Source: Chara braunii
Lineage: Eukaryota > Streptophyta > Charophyceae > Charales > Characeae
Direction: 5' to 3'
NCBI GenBank assembly: GCA_003427395.1
Contig: BFEA01000064.1
Location: 875,275-918,738, forward strand
Length of the DNA stretch: 43,464 nt
The notes below the pieces were generated by a model that was not told the origin of the DNA, did no database searches, and saw only the letters and a program-made list of their open reading frames with translations. Numbering within the stretch: position 1 is the first letter of the stretch; every line of letters starts with the position of its first letter. Below are positions 1 to 10,266 of this stretch, in pieces. The translations under genes were made by a program, and so were the position numbers.

Positions 1-13
1 ATATGTGGCAACC

Positions 14-49
14 TGCTATTGGAGGTGATACGAGCATCCTCCAATAGCA
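14..49. repeat. Perfect 12-bp inverted repeat (hairpin)
   Basis: TGCTATTGGAGG (14-25) and its exact reverse complement (38-49) flank a 12-nt loop. A shorter palindrome, CCAAT-CT-ATTGG, follows within about 40 bases. The sequence shows only the symmetry. Nothing nearby assigns a function. Confidence 0.6.
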
Positions 50-783
50 AGGCCCAAGTTATAGATGGCTCCAATCTATTGGTGGGGAGCATCACCTGCT
101 GGAAACCGGGTCCAGCGTCCCACTGACAAGATCGGAGACAATATACCTGGCGAAACAACATTGATTGCCCTCTCACGAGGGGATTGACTGCTTGCCCAAT
201 TATCAACCAGGTCACTTTAGCCATGGGGAGGGTAACAAATTGTCCTCCAATCTACCCTAATTTTTCACAATCATAACAGTGCATAGCAAACCCTAGGCCC
301 CCTTCGTGCATAGGCCGCTGCCCAGCTCCATGATTCTCGTTTTCCGCCAGCGGGGAAATCGTCTGCCTACCCTCCCTTATCCTAAGCTATTCACTCGGCA
401 AAGATTATTTACACGAATTTTAAATCGGTTTTGTCAAAATTTTGGCAGAGGTTAGCAACATCTGCGACATATATCATTATATTTATTATTATTAATATCA
501 CACATCTGCCATGCATACTCTTCCCCCTTCCATTTCGCCAACCGGAGTTCTGCCCATCCCTTATTGATTATCCCATCTCCTCCCCCTATCCACCACCCAA
601 ACGTAGGACCTTCCTCTCGCTCCTCTCCCTCATGCCCTCCACCCAGTGCCAACCACAAAATATAAAAGTCAGGACAGACAACAAGGAGGGAGCAGGGGGA
701 AACCCTGGTCAAAGAGGGAGCAGGGGGAAGCCCTAGGTCAAAGAGGGACGCCGACAAGTGATATTTGCGCAGAAGTGAAACAA
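50..783. other. Flank downstream of the split host gene; no gene recognised
   Basis: No reading frame here looks like a protein. The stretch lies 3' of the host-gene stop codon (minus strand), so part may be its 3' untranslated region. A minus-strand AATAAA (482-487) about 300 bases beyond the stop is a possible polyadenylation signal, which is weak evidence on its own. Confidence 0.35.
686..742. repeat. Two-copy 28/29-bp tandem repeat
   Basis: A purine-rich unit beginning GAGGGAGCAGGGGGAA and ending GGTCAAA occurs twice in succession (686-713 and 714-742), followed by a fragment of a third copy. It lies just downstream of the host-gene stop on the minus strand. Confidence 0.6.
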
Positions 784-904
784 TCAAAACACATGCCAAG
801 CCCGTCGAACCCACCCCTCCCTGCGGTCAACTGCCTGAGCCATCCCCATGGTTGTACCACGCCGCAACTCATTAGTATCAACTTCTGGGGGGGGATGGTA
901 TACC
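784..904 (-). pseudogene. Host gene last exon, 3' part, separated by retrotransposon
   Basis: This minus-strand segment encodes about 39 residues (Tyr-His-Pro-Pro-Pro-Glu near its start, ending Ala-Trp-His-Val-Phe) and stops at TGA (784-786). It is the continuation of the exon at 15694-16028. If 905-15693 and one TACC copy are removed, the Gly-Val codons at 15699-15694 are followed directly by the codons starting at 900, in the same frame. I do not recognise the protein family. The frame continuity is seen directly; that it is one exon of a host gene is inference. Insertion removes the normal C-terminus, so this allele is probably disrupted unless the LTR ends the transcript. Confidence 0.6.
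901..904. repeat. Target-site duplication of LTR element, left copy (TACC)
   Basis: TACC directly precedes the TGTGAC start of the 5' LTR and is repeated at 15694-15697 directly after the ATCACA end of the 3' LTR. Four-base duplications are known for some Ty3/gypsy elements, though five is more common. A four-base match alone is weak, but the host reading frame also closes exactly here. Confidence 0.6.
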
Positions 905-3547
905 TGTGACAAACCAGCTTCCAAACCTGCGCCATCTTTCGGACCCCTTCCCATGTTTCCTCTGCATTTAGATGTGTTTTGATCGGCCCCCAAACCCTCC
1001 CCCCCCCCATGTTTTTCTTCGATTGAAGGTACCTAGTCGAAATCTGTATGTTGTCAGCACTAGCAGTTCTTGAAATTCCGTCATTTTTTTGATTTGGAAA
1101 TGCATGGGATTACTCACGCCTTAGTGAGCGCGCTCGGAATTTGGCTCGACAGTCAGGAATTCCGAAATTAACGGAACGTGGCGTGTCCTTTCACGCGCGA
1201 ATGTTCTCGGCCTCGACATGGAAAACTTTGGGAAATTTGTAGGAATAGGGACGGGCGTAGGACGTTCTTTCTTTTCCAACGTCTGCTTTTCGCGCGGATA
1301 TAGTGATTTCAATTTTTGAATTAGCGAAGGGTTGGGGAAAACTGCAACTGTTTCGGGGCTGTTCGACACCGTGCAACGAGCTTCCTCCTTCTTCCTTCTC
1401 GCGCTCCTCCCAGCGCCCTTCTTCGCGCGCACATGCTTTCTCACTCTCTCTCCCTGTAGCTGTTTTTCTCTCTCCTTCCCCTTGTGCGCCCTTTTTCTCT
1501 CTTTCTTGATCATCTGAATCTTGGATCCGTTTCGCACTATCCTTCGCACTCCTATTCTTCCCGCTCCAAAAACCTACGCTCGAAAAACCCGGTCGATTCT
1601 CTCTTCCCATCTAGCCAAGGAGAAGCGTCGTCTAAGAGGAGACCTACTGCACAACGATTCTGATTGGCCGAGATCGGACCCTGAAGGATCAACATGGCTT
1701 TCCACGAACGATTACCCAAAAGCCCTCCCCTACCTTCCTCTGTGCTACCCTGCATCCTTCCCCGCATCTATCTTCTTTCTCGCAACTATAAATTCCGTTG
1801 GCGCATCCGCAAATCACTCTCTCAACTCGTCAGCCAGCTTCCGGGAAGCAGTGGCTAGATGGTATGCGTGTGGTGCGAGTCAAAAAGTCCCGACGGGCTG
1901 ACTGTAGACTAGCTGGTTTTACGCCTGACCGCCACAACGGACTGTGGGATTGGGGCAAGCCCGTGTAGAAGCTAAGTCGGCGGGGTGACGATCTCAATCG
2001 TGGCAGGTGTCACGTGACGGTCGAGACCGTCGGTGCAGGTATGAGGAGAACAGGAGTTGAATGGATGAATGGTCCGGGGCCATGATGGAACCTTACGGCG
2101 GATGCGCCTCCTTGTCTCTGCTTGATTCTTTGGTGTGAGTGCAGCTTCGCGGGAGTTAAGCCGAAAACTCTTTTTCATCTCCAGACCTCTGTGTGATTGT
2201 CCTCTGTGCAATTCATTTCGCTCGCTTGTCTTCTGATGTGAATGACTATGCATGTTTGAGAATGATTGTTTGATGGGCCGGCGCTTCGGGATAACGGGGC
2301 AGGGGTGTCGAGCACACGGAGCACTTAATAATGAATGGCTGTCATTTTCGCACCTTCCGCAGCGAGTAACTATGAATGCTTCGTCATCAATGGATTGGTC
2401 GTTGATTAGGCTGAAGAGTTGTTGCCATTGGATGCGTAAGAATGATTGAATTGTTGGCAAGGACCATGTTGTTGGGATTTTGTTCAAGAATACAAAAGTG
2501 TTTAGATCTGTCGATAAGGTGATTCGAAATACATTGCGCGCAATGTGACAGGCGACCCGTCTTCTCGGAGAGAAGAAAGATGCCACGTACGACCTGCATG
2601 CGTGGATCACCGGCTGTATCCCACTTGATGTAAGTACTGTCCCCACGACTTCTGTATGAAAATCTATGGCCAAAACCATAGACTATTGCAATCTCTCTCC
2701 CTCTCTTCCGCCCCGAGAAATGAAGGATGTTCCCACTTTGTTTTGCATACATAAAGGCGATGGATGATTATTGATTGATTTGCCATGTGGACTGAAGGCC
2801 CCAACCCGATTGGGCGCCGGGCTCCCGTACTCCCGCCACGCCCTTTCCCGTACAACGAGAACAGGACGCGTGTATGCGAGTGGGACGTACGAGAAGCTGT
2901 CGCCAAGATCGGCGGCCGATATTATTTCCCTCCTGAAACTCGATGCTCGGGATTTGTCGGAGCAGGCTTTGTCATTATTGACACGCATTTTCTGCCTTAT
3001 TCGCTGTTATTACCATTTAACGAGTTGATTGTCATTTCGTGGACGACAGTGGCACCCCATTGGCCTAACACTCTATGTAGCGACTGGTGTCGCCTCGAGC
3101 GTTACCAATCCAAGGGCTTCCACTACCGCGTACGGAGTGTGGACGAACACAAAGAACGAGTTACGCGATTGAGACCCTCCACGTCGGATTCTGAGTTGTG
3201 CAATGAGCGGCGTAGGGACTTGATCCGAAAACGAGACACTAGAAGTGTACCCGCCCCCTTTCATGCTAAGCGAAGGGCAACGGCCCACTGGGAAGTTCAA
3301 CGATACTTTTTAGATAGAATTCCCCCATGCCGAACGTCCCCCGTGCGCCCTTTTCCTCCCTAGATATCCGCGTAGTGACGGACCCTCCTCTCTTACTAAG
3401 TCGGACCAACACGGGGGATTTCGGTTATGTCCGTGTCCCCGCACGCACTTTCCAAAAATCCTTGGCACACCCCATCTTGCTGTCTGTCCAGGGCCCCCTT
3501 CCGCAATCAAAAACACTCCGAACGGAAGACAGCGGAGGGCGTGAGGT
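905..3547 (+). repeat. 5' long terminal repeat
   Basis: This 2.6 kb segment matches 13047-15681 along its length, with scattered substitutions and small indels. It starts TGTGAC. Its right edge is taken as the base before the primer-binding-like TGGTATTGGAGCC. The 3' LTR carries a further 12 bases ending ATCACA that are absent here, so this copy seems to have lost its terminal bases. Predicted reading frames inside it do not look like proteins and differ between the two copies. Confidence 0.85.
1787..1792 (+). promoter_or_regulatory. Candidate LTR TATA box
   Basis: TATAAA in the context CGCAACTATAAATTCC is kept identically at 13937-13942 in the 3' LTR, although the surroundings have diverged. 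Its position within the LTR is compatible with a Pol II promoter for the element. This is a motif match only. Confidence 0.35.
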
Positions 3548-3560
3548 TGGTATTGGAGCC
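3548..3560 (+). other. Primer binding site, initiator-Met tRNA type
   Basis: TGGTATTGGAGCC directly follows the 5' LTR. It matches the common plant retrotransposon primer site TGGTATCAGAGCC except for two transitions. Both location and sequence fit minus-strand priming by the 3' end of initiator methionyl-tRNA. Confidence 0.7.
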
Positions 3561-3677
3561 GACATGTGTCGGTTCTGACGATTGTAAGACGAGCTGGCGA
3601 GAGGAAGATCAGCTAAACAATCTAATCGCCTCAGTCCTCCTGTCACTCGGCAGAGGCCCGCCGAGGCTCGAATAGAG

Positions 3678-4766
3678 ATGCCCATGGCCGATTCTAATGG
3701 AACACCTCCCCGGGTGTTGGTAAGCATCTCCGCTTCCTTTCCATTCTACCCCAACTACACTCATCCGGAGGCATGGCTTGAAGTCGTGCAAGCACAGGGT
3801 TCTGGCGCTAAGGACCTTCCTCGCGTCATCACCCTGTTACTCCGAAATACCGTGCACGATTGGTTCAGAAGGCACCGATGGGTAGATTGGGACACCTTTA
3901 AGAGAGCGTTCCTAGCGTGATTTGACGCGGTCAGCGATGATGCGGCATGGTTCGTACTGAAAACCCGTCCACAAGAACCAGGGGAACTGTTACCCGACTT
4001 TGTGCATCGATTTCAGACCGCCTTAGATAAATCGGGACGGGAAGAAAATGTTGCTCGAGACCTGTTCATCGATCATCTCAGCAATCCCGTGTTGAAGGCA
4101 AAGCTGCAGAAAAAGGTCCCTCCCAAGACGAACCAACTGTCCGTCATTATAACTAAAGCCCTCAAGCTAGATCTGCTAGACACGCGTAAGTATATTAGTC
4201 AGGGGGAAGAAGACATTTCCGACATGATGCAAGACGTGGCTGCTAAGCGGCGGTCATGGCTCCGAGCGGTGGGACAATTTTACCCTCGTCCCGATCACGA
4301 CTATCAGGACGGCCCGGCCCCTGATCCCTCCCCGTATTATTCCCTACCTCTCACAAAACCTCTTTTTCCTCCCAAAATGGCACCTGTAAACACAGTCATG
4401 ACCCAAGACGCCACATCAGTACCTCTTACCAACATCCATCTGGCCCAGATGATTCATACCGCTACGACTAAACAGTCGGATGAACAATCTGCTTCAGATG
4501 CAGGCTTCTCAGATGGATCGTCTAGAACAGATCATGACAAACTAATAAAGGCTAATCCCAGCCCTTCTCACCCTGTTTCCACTCAGTACCCGTTGTTGAC
4601 CGCCCCTCCTGCAGGGGAAATAGCTCCCCCTCCCGCTCCCCTTCATATGGCTAATCCAGCGGGGAGGATCGAATGCTACAACTGTAAACAGCCGGGACAT
4701 TTCGTGCGAGAATGCCCCAGCCGAAACGCAATCAACCTCCACCTGCAGCCACGCCCGTGGCCTTGA
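3678..4766 (+). pseudogene. gag: Gag polyprotein, capsid-like region plus CCHC zinc knuckle, one internal stop
   Basis: Retrotransposon structural protein. The first 80 codons start at an ATG shortly after the primer site and include a Trp/Phe pattern (HDWFRRH, DTFKRAF) typical of the retrotrans_gag family. TGA at 3918-3920 interrupts the frame, which resumes unchanged (LLPDFVHRFQTAL from about 3990). CGA would restore it by a single CpG transition. Near the end is a CCHC zinc knuckle, CYNCKQPGHFVREC (about 4674-4715), with C-x2-C-x4-H-x4-C spacing. The frame stops at 4764-4766, but the downstream -1 frame continues plausibly as KRNQPPP, so a one-base indel in the CCCC run near 4713 is likely. 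Confidence 0.82.
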
Positions 4767-5338
4767 ATCAAGGTCGAGTGGCCGTAGTATTAGAAGTTGC
4801 AAGCGAAGCTTCCCCCTTCGTGGCCGACCAACCACCCTTAACTGATCCTGTTGCGTCTACATCGGGATCATCTTCCGAAGCCGCCGATGTCGTCGATCCA
4901 GCCGAGTACCTCCATTTGGCAGGATTAATCGGAGCGATCCGACCTGCCAAAGATGAGCTTGATTGGGTCGAGCGCGCATCGGAGCCAGGACCAAAGTTTC
5001 AAACAGGAGAGATCGATGTCCTACAAACACTCAGACAACTGGACATCAGAGTGTCGGTCCCCGTAGGACACTTGCTGACCATATCCGAAGCTGCAAATGA
5101 CAAGCTCCTGCAGCAATGTCAGAAGAATCAAAAGCGCTTTACCTACCAGCGTGTTCAGCGTATGTTGAAGAAGAAGAAAGAAGATGAGAGCAAGGCAAGT
5201 CCTCCCCCTGCGATCGACTCCGACGCACCTGAAACGACAAGAATCGCAGTCGTTTCTTACGCTGAGAGATATCATTTTGTGCGTGTCCGATCGGTCCTAT
5301 GGAAAAGCGCCGAATGTGATTGCGAGGAAACCGTTTGA
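4712..5338 (+). pseudogene. Gag-protease linker region, shifted frame
   Basis: About 190 sensible codons sit in the -1 frame relative to gag: a Pro/Ala/Ser/Glu-rich stretch, then a more structured segment (QTLRQLDIRVSVPVGHLL) and a basic Lys-rich stretch (MLKKKKEDESK). It overlaps the end of gag by about 55 bases. I see no classical heptamer for programmed -1 frameshifting, and the frame shifts back before the protease, so two compensating indels are the simpler reading. No domain recognised; the position suggests a linker between nucleocapsid and protease. Confidence 0.6.
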
Positions 5339-5657
5339 TGCGCTTATCGACACCGGATCATCAGCCGTAGCTATATCCCTGGACACAGGTAAAAAGACAG
5401 GCCGACAGAACTCTATCCTTCCGCTACCAGGAAAGGACAATTATGTCTCGGCCGATGAGGAAGCCATGAACATCGTAGGAATCATTGAGAACGCCGCGGT
5501 CAAGGTAGGCCGAGTACTCGTGTTGGTTGACGCGTTAGTTATCGACGTACACTCTTATTCGGTACTGTTAGGCCTGCCCTGGGCGATGGCGGTAGGAGCA
5601 CGGATACACTTCGATTCTAAACAAATCGTCCTCACGCATACAGGGGGGAAACCTTAA
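5274..5657 (+). pseudogene. Retropepsin-like aspartic protease
   Basis: The catalytic signature LIDTGSSAVAIS (codons around 5343-5380) is the D-T-G-S loop of retroviral and retrotransposon aspartic proteases, which act as dimers to cut the polyprotein. Downstream VDALVIDVHSYSVLLGLPW fits the second conserved region, where Ile-Leu-Gly normally lies before the C-terminal strand. The coding frame is the same as gag but differs from the linker immediately upstream, which implies an indel near 5270-5290. It ends at TAA 5655-5657. Confidence 0.8.
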
Positions 5658-5720
5658 ACACTGCCACTACGAGTCTCTACTCGATCGCCGAAGAAAAATC
5701 ACAGTATTGTCAGGATAGGA

Positions 5721-6660
5721 ATGATCCAGATTCCAGGCTCGGAAGAATCTCTCCCAAACGATGACAAAAAGAAATACCTTACGTGGGAAGACGAGTTCGA
5801 CGAGCGTGATTACGAGGAGGAACTGAATGATATGCCTAGTGAAAAAGAATGGGAACAACTAGTCCAAATGTTCGGTTGCGAGACTAAAGAAGAATTTCGA
5901 ATGATCCCCCCAACCGCTCAAACATTCGATGTGAGCTCGGAAAGTAGCGAGCCGAGCCTTATTCTGCCCACAGAAAGACGGATCCCCCCAATGACATTCC
6001 TAGGAGAACCGATCTTGCAAATTCCAAACATGGTTGATCGCTTGGAACCCCCTTGCATATTATACGAGGGCGCGCTTTCACTCCGGGCTAGGTATCAGCA
6101 GATAAACCAGTATCTGGATCTTTTTGTCTCTCCACCTAGATCACTACTCACGCAAGGAGCCATGATCGCTTTGATCAAGCAAGAAGCAAAGACTCCGATA
6201 GATGATGTTCCAGATCTCATGCAGAAAATGACCGGGTTAACAGGGTTGGAAATAGCAAAAAACACCGCTGACGCTGAAACCGATGCCAAAATTAAGGAGA
6301 CTGAGATGATCAGCCCGGGCAAATTGCAAATGATCGCCACCGTCTTTTCGGTCAGAACTAGTAGATCCATGTTCTCCAACATACACGACAGGCGATCACG
6401 AAGGATGGATTGGATCGAAACGTCCCTGAACATCGTGGATAACTCCGTAATTACAATACCCAGTCATGTCCCCCGAGAAATCCAAAGATCCCTGATTGAT
6501 GTTTTGCATGGGTGTGCAGAGGTACTGAGTGTGCATGACAACGATATTGGGTTATCTAATGTGATTGAGCATGCGATCCTTACGGGGGACCATCCGCCGA
6601 TTAGTTGCGCGCCTTATCGGTATTCGTCGGTCAAAGAGCGACCGCGTTTAAAGGGATTAA
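5721..6660 (+). pseudogene. Pol spacer between protease and reverse transcriptase
   Basis: A 332-codon frame that starts acidic (DEFDERDYEEELNDM) has no recognised domain until its last hundred codons. There SLIDVLHGCAEVLSVHDNDIGL and HAILTGDHPPISCAPYR match the stretch that precedes the RT fingers in Ty3/gypsy elements (typically 'his-x-I-x-T-g-d-x-pPI-x-x-x-pyR'). After about 6640 the RT homology moves to another frame. Seven consecutive bases of shadow overlap with the next frame make the exact shift point uncertain. Confidence 0.6.
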
Positions 6661-7330
6661 GGAATTCGAAGCTAATGGTTGGATTGAACCCGCTATCGGA
6701 CCATGGTGGTTTCCGGTAGTGATTGTACCAACAAATGCAGGAGGAATTCGCATATACATTGATTATCGAAAATTGAACGATATCACGATCAAGGATGTGT
6801 ATCCCCTCCCTCGGATCGATGAGCTATTAGATGTTATCGGTAGTGCTCGATTTTGCAGTAACTTTGATGTTCGTCATGGATTTCACCATCTCCTTGCCGG
6901 AATAGAAGACAACCCGAAAACGGCGTTCATTCTTTTTGAAGGAACTTGGCAATGGGTTCGATGTCCGATGGGGATTTGCAACGCCCCAGCCACGTTTTAG
7001 CGCGCGATGAACATGGCCTTCCAGAATTTCGTGCGAAAAACGCGGCTGGTGTAGAGCATATTCAATTACTGCGTGATTGTGTATATGGATGATATCCTTG
7101 TGCTTTCAAGCTCCTATAAGGAGCACGTGCAACATACTGAATGGGCCTTACACGCACTGAAGGACGCAAGATTCAAAGTGACTGATGAGAAGTGTCAGTT
7201 TTTCCTCATTGAGATCTCTTTCCTCGGCCACGTGGTTACAGACCAAGGATTGCAGTCGGAGCCTCAGAAAGTGAGAGCCGTGAAAGACGCGCCTGTACCG
7301 ATGTCCGTAACACAAGTGCGTGCCTTTTTG
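6568..7330 (+). pseudogene. pol: Ty3/gypsy reverse transcriptase
   Basis: RNA-directed DNA polymerase. In order: the fingers (EFEANGWIEPAIGPWWFPVVIV), the palm strand IYIDYRKLNDIT with YPLPRIDELLD, FDVRHGFHHLL with the first catalytic Asp, KTAFILFEGTWQWVRCPMG, GICNAPATF, and the VYMDDILVLS box with the catalytic Asp pair (about 7082-7111). The frame is set by an upstream frameshift near 6650. Two in-frame TAG codons, at 6998-7000 directly after NAPATF and at 7052-7054, interrupt it. Both could derive from CAG by C-to-T. Gln is the usual residue after NAPATF, which supports that for the first. Confidence 0.9.
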
Positions 7331-7859
7331 GGTTTCGCATCGTACTATCGAAGGTTCATCAAGGGGTTTGCAGCGATCGTGGGACCACTCACGAATTTGC
7401 TGAAAAAAAATCAACCGTTGATCTGGACGCTGCAATGCGATCGGGCTTTCCGAGAACTTAAGGCGGCCCTGATTTCGGCTCCAGTCCTCATAAGGCTAGA
7501 CCCGGAAAAACCTTTTATCCTCATCACCGATTGGCAGCCCGAGGCGGTCTCAGCAATCTTGGCCCTGGTGGGACCAGACGGCCTCGAACACGTGGTGGAA
7601 TACACGTCAAAGTCAGTGTCGCCCTGCAAACGTAACTACTTTGTCCCGACGGGGGAATGCTATGCGGTTGGTGACCGATCACGAACCGCTGCTGGGACTA
7701 AAGAAGTCCAAGGATTACTCGGGTATGATCGGGCGATGGGCCACCACGTTGCAGAGCATGGACTTTGACATTCGTCATCGAAAACACGAGAGGCACGGCA
7801 ACGCGGACGGCAGACACGACTCCATCGCCCCAACAAGGTACCCAGGAGTGAGGAAGTGA
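7331..7859 (+). pseudogene. RT connection and RNase H domain with internal deletion
   Basis: The connection segment FLGFASYYRRFIKGFA leads into RNase H, which degrades RNA in the RNA-DNA hybrid. Visible RNase H parts: KPFILITDWQPEAVSAILA (first Asp), EYTSKSVSPCKRNY, PTGECYAV (Glu), then in another frame RLVTDHEPLLGLKKSKD and HGNADG. In related elements roughly 20-25 residues (Trp-Ala/Gly ... Phe-Arg-x-Tyr-Leu) separate the GEC and TDHEPL blocks. Here the two abut with a change of frame at about 7664-7670, so a deletion has removed that part. The enzyme cannot be active. Confidence 0.85.
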
Positions 7860-7930
7860 TCCCTTGGCGCGATTCGGAGCCAAAGAACGAGCCTCAATAC
7901 GGACAAGTGGAGATCATGCCGAAGGGTTAA

Positions 7931-8287
7931 GTGGACACATGCACCCTGTCTCTCTCTCTCCCTCCCTCTCTCGGAACAATGGAAACTCCCCCTGTCTCGG
8001 TCTCTCCCACTTCTTCAGCTCCCCTCGCTTATTCAGATTTTCTCGCCACTCTCTTGGATAATTTTTGTTATTTTTGCACGTGTATTTCCCGAGTTTACGG
8101 GGTAGACTGCTATCCCTTTGAGTCTGGATTTACTGACTGGGTAGAATGCGCCACGTGTGTCAATCGTGCACATAGCACGTGTGTTCGATACAGAACGAGT
8201 AGCAAGGATTGGAGATGCCCCCTGTGTAGGACGGGCAAACTTCCTACGGAGGTTCGATTCGAGGCTGCCCGAATGGACGGCCCCTAA
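7931..8287 (+). pseudogene. PHD-type zinc finger inside pol, between RNase H and integrase
   Basis: In the 118-codon frame the cysteines and histidine fit a C4HC3 PHD finger: C46-x2-C49, C73-x2-C76, H81, C84, C96-x2-C99. A Trp lies two residues before the seventh ligand (DWRCPLC), as is usual in PHD fingers. The C49-C73 gap is a little longer than average. Upstream is a Ser/Pro-rich low-complexity stretch. The frame is the same as that of the integrase downstream; only TAA (8285-8287) separates them, so finger and integrase were probably one polyprotein. PHD fingers commonly bind histone H3 tails, so targeting of integration to chromatin is a reasonable inference, not shown. Confidence 0.75.
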
Positions 8288-9690
8288 TACAATGAGAAGT
8301 ATCGACGGGCGGAGGTAGGGACAGATAAAATATTATTAGGTAAATTAGTTGGCCAACAGTTGGACCATCTCACCAAGCACGACAGGCGTCGGGCGACCAA
8401 AAGGTCCCGAGATTATCGATGGATCAACGGACATCTAGAGAAGCGTAAAATAGACGGATCGGGATTATGGTTGACGGTTCCCCATCCCTTCCAGAGATAT
8501 GACTGGACTAGGTCGGCGCACGAAGAACAGGACGCTCATTTTGCAATACGTGTCACCGAGGCAACTATCGATCAAAATCGATGGTTCTGGTCTAATATCC
8601 GGGATGATGTAAAGCACGTGGTTGCTAACTGCCTAGTCTGTGCGGTCGACTGTGCCCCCATTCGCGGACCGAACAGGATAGTCCCGAGAGAGGTAGAACG
8701 GCCTTTTCAGCGGGTCAGTATGGATACGACAGATATTGACGTGCCACCTAGCCCCAACCGCTGCGAATATTCCATCCTCTTGGTGTTAATCGACCATTTC
8801 TCGAAATATATCGAACTCTACCCGTGTAAAACCCGTAAGGCCTCAGAGATATCACGTATATCGATCAATTCCTCAATACCCATCTAGATACAGAAGAGAT
8901 TCTAACCGATAATGGATCTGAATTCAAAGCTGAGGTAGAGGAATTACTAATGCGTTGTGGCGTTACTCTCCGACCCACCGCTCCCCATGGTTCTCATTCG
9001 AATGGGTTGCCCGAGAATGCGAATCGCATAATTAAGACCGCCCTCCGTATGAACTTGGCAGCTCGTGACACGCGTCCGTGGCCCGAGATTGTCTATCAGA
9101 TCGTCGGAATCCATCGAGCTACCCCCATGAGTCCACGGGGTTCACCCCCTTCCAGCTTCGAACCAATAGCCTTCCATGTGTTGATAATCGGGGTACCTCA
9201 GATATAGCCAACAAAGGGGGTCGGGACACGCGTGCGGCCCTTAAGGCCAAAGCCAAGTGATATGCGGATTTAATGGAAAGGGTCGTTCCTAAGCTGGCCC
9301 GAAAAATACAGAAAATGACCGAACTAACCCATGGTAGACAGGTCCGTAGCTACGAGGCCCGGAATGGGAATGCGGGACCGCAACACCAATCTAAGCTAGG
9401 GGATCTGGTGCAGGTATGCAAATGTGCACGCGACCGTAAACTCGCTCCCAAATTCTCTGGCTGATTTCGCGTCGTAGAGCTTGGTCCTAACGGAGCCAAC
9501 ACGGTACGCATTGCGCCTAAGGCCAACGCCAGCCATAGCTCCCTCCCCATTGTCCGTCACACCTCCTACCTTCGCCCCCTTCCTCCTTCTGAGAACCCCA
9601 ACCCATCTTCCTCTTCTTCCTCCAGCACAAACGAGGAACTTTCTTCCTTTCCTTCGTCTGATCCTTTCTCTCCCTCACCTTCACCATGAG
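8288..9690 (+). pseudogene. int: Retrotransposon integrase, several frameshifts and stops
   Basis: Inserts the cDNA into chromosomes. The N-terminal zinc-binding region shows HEEQDAH, the aromatic RWFWSNIRDDV and CLVCAVDC (HHCC type). The catalytic core has the first Asp in RVSMDTTDIDV, the second in ILTDNGSEFKA (about 8898-8930) and the Glu in GSHSNGLPENANRIIK. Frameshifts lie between 8840 and 8890 and near 9110 (STGFTPFQLRT continues in another frame). TGA codons at 9258-9260 and 9462-9464 interrupt the C-terminal part, which carries HQSKLGDLVQV, FRVVELGPNGANTVRI and PIVRHTSYLRPL. It ends in a Ser/Pro-rich tail. I see no chromodomain. Confidence 0.85.
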
Positions 9691-10171
9691 TTTTGTCATT
9701 GAGCCGGCTCTTCCACCCCAGCTTCTTCAACCTCGAACTTTGTTGCAATTTCACCAAGTCGCGCACCCCCGTCTCAGTCCCGACCTTCTCCTATTTGCGC
9801 AGCTTTTCAGCCACGGGGCTTGGTGCGCCGCCGTTGAGATAACTATATCGACCGATCGAGGCTCGACAGTCATCCTGGCAGAGCCGTCGGGATTTCATCG
9901 CTTCTCACGGCCTACTCAGAGCGACGTGACGGTAATCATGGCTTTCAACGGCGATCTGTGTACCATCGGCTTGCAGCGGCACGATGCAGTAGTGACTAGT
10001 CTGTACGAATGGGGACAGGAGTTGGCGGCTGATTGGCGGCAGCGACTGGCCCAACCACGGCAACAAGTGGTGGGGACTGACTGTATCGACACCTTCTCTC
10101 TTTGGACTAGTGCCACTGATCGCCCTGCTCGCCCGCTCCCCCATCTCCATCCCTACCCCAAGCACCGATGA
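9686..10171 (+). CDS. Unrecognised reading frame after integrase (ORF3, part a)
   Basis: 161 codons from an ATG that overlaps the integrase tail by a few bases. Composition looks protein-like (SFVIEPALPPQLLQ, AEPSGFHRFSR, VTVIMAFNGDLCTIGLQRHD, VVTSLYEWGQELAADWRQRL), with a Pro-rich end. No signal peptide, membrane segment or known domain is evident. Position, downstream of pol and upstream of the 3' LTR, is where some plant Ty3/gypsy elements carry an additional gene. I cannot say whether it is a captured gene or a lineage-specific retroelement protein. Confidence 0.5.
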   Translation: MSFVIEPALPPQLLQPRTLLQFHQVAHPRLSPDLLLFAQLFSHGAWCAAVEITISTDRGSTVILAEPSGFHRFSRPTQSDVTVIMAFNGDLCTIGLQRHDAVVTSLYEWGQELAADWRQRLAQPRQQVVGTDCIDTFSLWTSATDRPARPLPHLHPYPKHR

Positions 10172-10266
10172 ATCGTTTCTCCACCTTCTCTCTCCCCTCC
10201 GACCTTCCGATCATCTGGCCATCTTGGTCCAACCCCCTTCTCACTTTTGAAATTTGTCCCGGCTGA

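Noticed and set aside
887-895. GGGGGGGGA just before the 5' LTR looked like a polypurine tract of an upstream element, implying tandem LTR elements
   Set aside because: On the minus strand these bases are His-Pro-Pro-Pro codons of the host exon, which reads through in frame to the other side of the element. 1-895 is also unlike the region before the 3' LTR.
4712-4766. Programmed -1 frameshift between gag and protease
   Set aside because: The overlap exists, but no slippery heptamer is visible and the frame returns before the protease; a random indel in the CCCC run explains it as well.
8240-8275. GGTTCGATTC as a tRNA T-loop
   Set aside because: It lies in the coding frame after the PHD finger and no acceptor or anticodon stems can be drawn around it.
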